From CAXBES01 sp963974915 (GTDB lineage: Bacteria; Bacteroidota; Bacteroidia; Flavobacteriales; Flavobacteriaceae), in the NCBI GenBank assembly GCA_963974915.1, contig CAXBES010000001.1, positions 310,001-374,000 of the forward strand: a stretch of 64,000 nt of DNA, written 5' to 3'. How positions within the stretch are numbered: the stretch's first letter is position 1; each line of letters opens with the position of its first letter. The notes beneath the pieces were generated by a model. It was not told the origin of the DNA. It searched no databases and saw only the letters and a program-made list of their open reading frames with translations. The position numbers and the translations under genes are program-made. Shown here piece by piece: positions 62,891 to 64,000 of the stretch.

Positions 62891-64000
62891 ATGGAATACA
62901 GAATAGAAAAAGATACAATGGGCGAGGTAAAAGTCCCTGCCAATAAGCTCTGGGGAGCCCAAACTGAACGCTCTCGAAATAACTTCAAAATTGGTTCTCC
63001 CGCTTCAATGCCATTAGAAATTATATATGGTTTTGCTTATCTAAAAAAAGCAGCAGCGTATACAAATTGTGACTTAGGAGTACTTTCCGAAGAAAAAAGA
63101 GATCTTATTGCCACAGTATGTGACGAAATATTAACAGGCATGCACGACGACCAGTTTCCTTTGGTGATTTGGCAAACAGGGAGCGGGACACAAAGTAATA
63201 TGAACGTTAATGAGGTTGTTGCTAATAGAGCCCATCAAATTGCAGGAAAGAAAATTGGTGAAGGAGAAAAGACCTTGCAACCCAATGACGATGTAAATAA
63301 GTCGCAATCGTCTAATGATACGTTCCCTACAGGAATGCACATTGCCGCTTATAAAAAAATTATTGAGGTTACGATTCCCGGTGTGGAGCAACTTCACGCT
63401 ACTCTTTCGAAAAAAGCGTCGGAGTTTGATAATGTTGTAAAAATTGGTCGAACGCACCTAATGGATGCTACTCCCCTAACTCTTGGACAGGAGTTTAGCG
63501 GATATGCCTCTCAGCTGGAACACGGACTTAAGGCACTTAAAAACACACTCCCGCATCTGGCAGAAGTTGCATTGGGTGGTACTGCCGTAGGAACGGGAAT
63601 AAATACTCCGAAAGGTTATGCCGATAAAGTAGCTCAATACATTGCGCAGTTTACTAATTTACCTTTTGTTTCAGCTAAAAACAAATTTGAAGCTTTAGCA
63701 GCGCATGATGCTATCGTAGAATCGCATGGTGCCTTAAAGCAGCTTGCTGTTTCTCTCAACAAAATTGCGAACGATATAAGGATGATGGCTAGCGGCCCCC
63801 GTAGCGGAATTGGAGAGATCACGATCCCTGCGAACGAACCCGGCTCTTCCATTATGCCGGGAAAGGTCAATCCAACACAATGCGAGGCTTTAACAATGGT
63901 TTGTTCTCAAGTAATTGGTAATGATATGGCTATCGCAGTTGGTGGCATGCAAGGTCATTACGAGTTAAACGTATTTAAACCGGTAATGGCTTCAAACTTT
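62891..64000 (+). CDS. fumC: Fumarate hydratase class II, N-terminal part (cut by window edge)
   Basis: 370 residues of the usual 465 or so are visible. TCA-cycle enzyme, fumarate to malate. Family motifs: MGEVKVPANKLWGAQTERS at the start, TGSGTQSNMNVNEVVANRA for substrate binding, GRTHLMDATPLTLGQEFSGY with the catalytic His, and the signature GSSIMPGKVNPTQ at residues 318-330. No disruption is seen. It is oxygen-stable class II, not the iron-sulfur class I. Confidence 0.95.
   Translation, partial: MEYRIEKDTMGEVKVPANKLWGAQTERSRNNFKIGSPASMPLEIIYGFAYLKKAAAYTNCDLGVLSEEKRDLIATVCDEILTGMHDDQFPLVIWQTGSGTQSNMNVNEVVANRAHQIAGKKIGEGEKTLQPNDDVNKSQSSNDTFPTGMHIAAYKKIIEVTIPGVEQLHATLSKKASEFDNVVKIGRTHLMDATPLTLGQEFSGYASQLEHGLKALKNTLPHLAEVALGGTAVGTGINTPKGYADKVAQYIAQFTNLPFVSAKNKFEALAAHDAIVESHGALKQLAVSLNKIANDIRMMASGPRSGIGEITIPANEPGSSIMPGKVNPTQCEALTMVCSQVIGNDMAIAVGGMQGHYELNVFKPVMASNF

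Overview
The window reads as an ordinary chromosomal segment of a marine-type Flavobacteriaceae (Bacteroidetes). The evidence is low GC with A/T-rich spacers, promoter-like TAnnTTTG boxes in place of E. coli -10 boxes, almost no Shine-Dalgarno sequences, and many families typical of the group: DUF6146, DUF6787, DUF4834, DUF937, DUF5916, YfhO-like, 'VGINT..ATLDVNG' surface proteins, GAF histidine kinases without membrane segments, and a TonB-dependent receptor. I saw no rRNA, tRNA, insertion sequence, prophage or CRISPR array. Both ends cut a gene: parC at the left and fumC at the right.

Layout. 1-4.7 kb: topoisomerase IV (parE-parC, minus), a PAP2 phosphatase and ychF. 4.8-8.4 kb: three small secreted proteins around two membrane-anchored alpha/beta hydrolases. 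8.4-12.1 kb: ferredoxin, a LuxC-like acyl-CoA reductase, serC and serA. 12.2-14.8 kb: small lineage proteins and folE. 14.9-20.6 kb: a large outer-membrane protein, a LolD-type ATPase, a polytopic membrane protein and a TIGR02757 protein. 20.7-23.1 kb: two tandem paralogous GAF histidine kinases. 23.2-27.8 kb: a BatA-like protein, a dihydroorotase homologue that has lost its metal ligands, two small membrane proteins and an esterase. 27.9-35.8 kb: MBL hydrolase, a conserved 485-residue protein, bcp, a cysteine-free endonuclease III, a sigma factor with a 50-residue co-oriented partner, and uvrA.

35.8-37.6 kb is the least ordinary part. Two sigma-54-like promoters lie 239 bp apart. The first drives only about 120 nt ending in a strong terminator; the second drives a secreted protein with a histone-like Arg/Lys/Ser/Thr tail built partly of 23-residue repeats. 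Both units carry the same 15-mer just before their terminators. 37.6-43.9 kb holds a glycosyltransferase, a YfhO-like protein, DUF4834, an outer-membrane protein and a GNAT protein. 44.0-46.5 kb has an AONS-family acyltransferase beside a cysteine-synthase-like enzyme, the pair expected for capnine/sulfonolipid base synthesis. 46.5-55.5 kb has an oligopeptidase, YbaB, a thioredoxin-like protein, an OmpA protein with long 23-residue repeat arrays, YegP, threonine aldolase and a large metalloprotease. 55.7-64 kb has prfB with a programmed +1 frameshift, an amidohydrolase, ArsC, a TonB receptor, a surface protein, an unlisted 56-residue membrane protein and fumC.

Across the whole window the 8-mer CTTCGGAA/TTCCGAAG occurs 27 times by my reading, against roughly 1.5 expected from base composition, in coding and non-coding DNA alike. 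This is the most striking pattern not explained by any gene.
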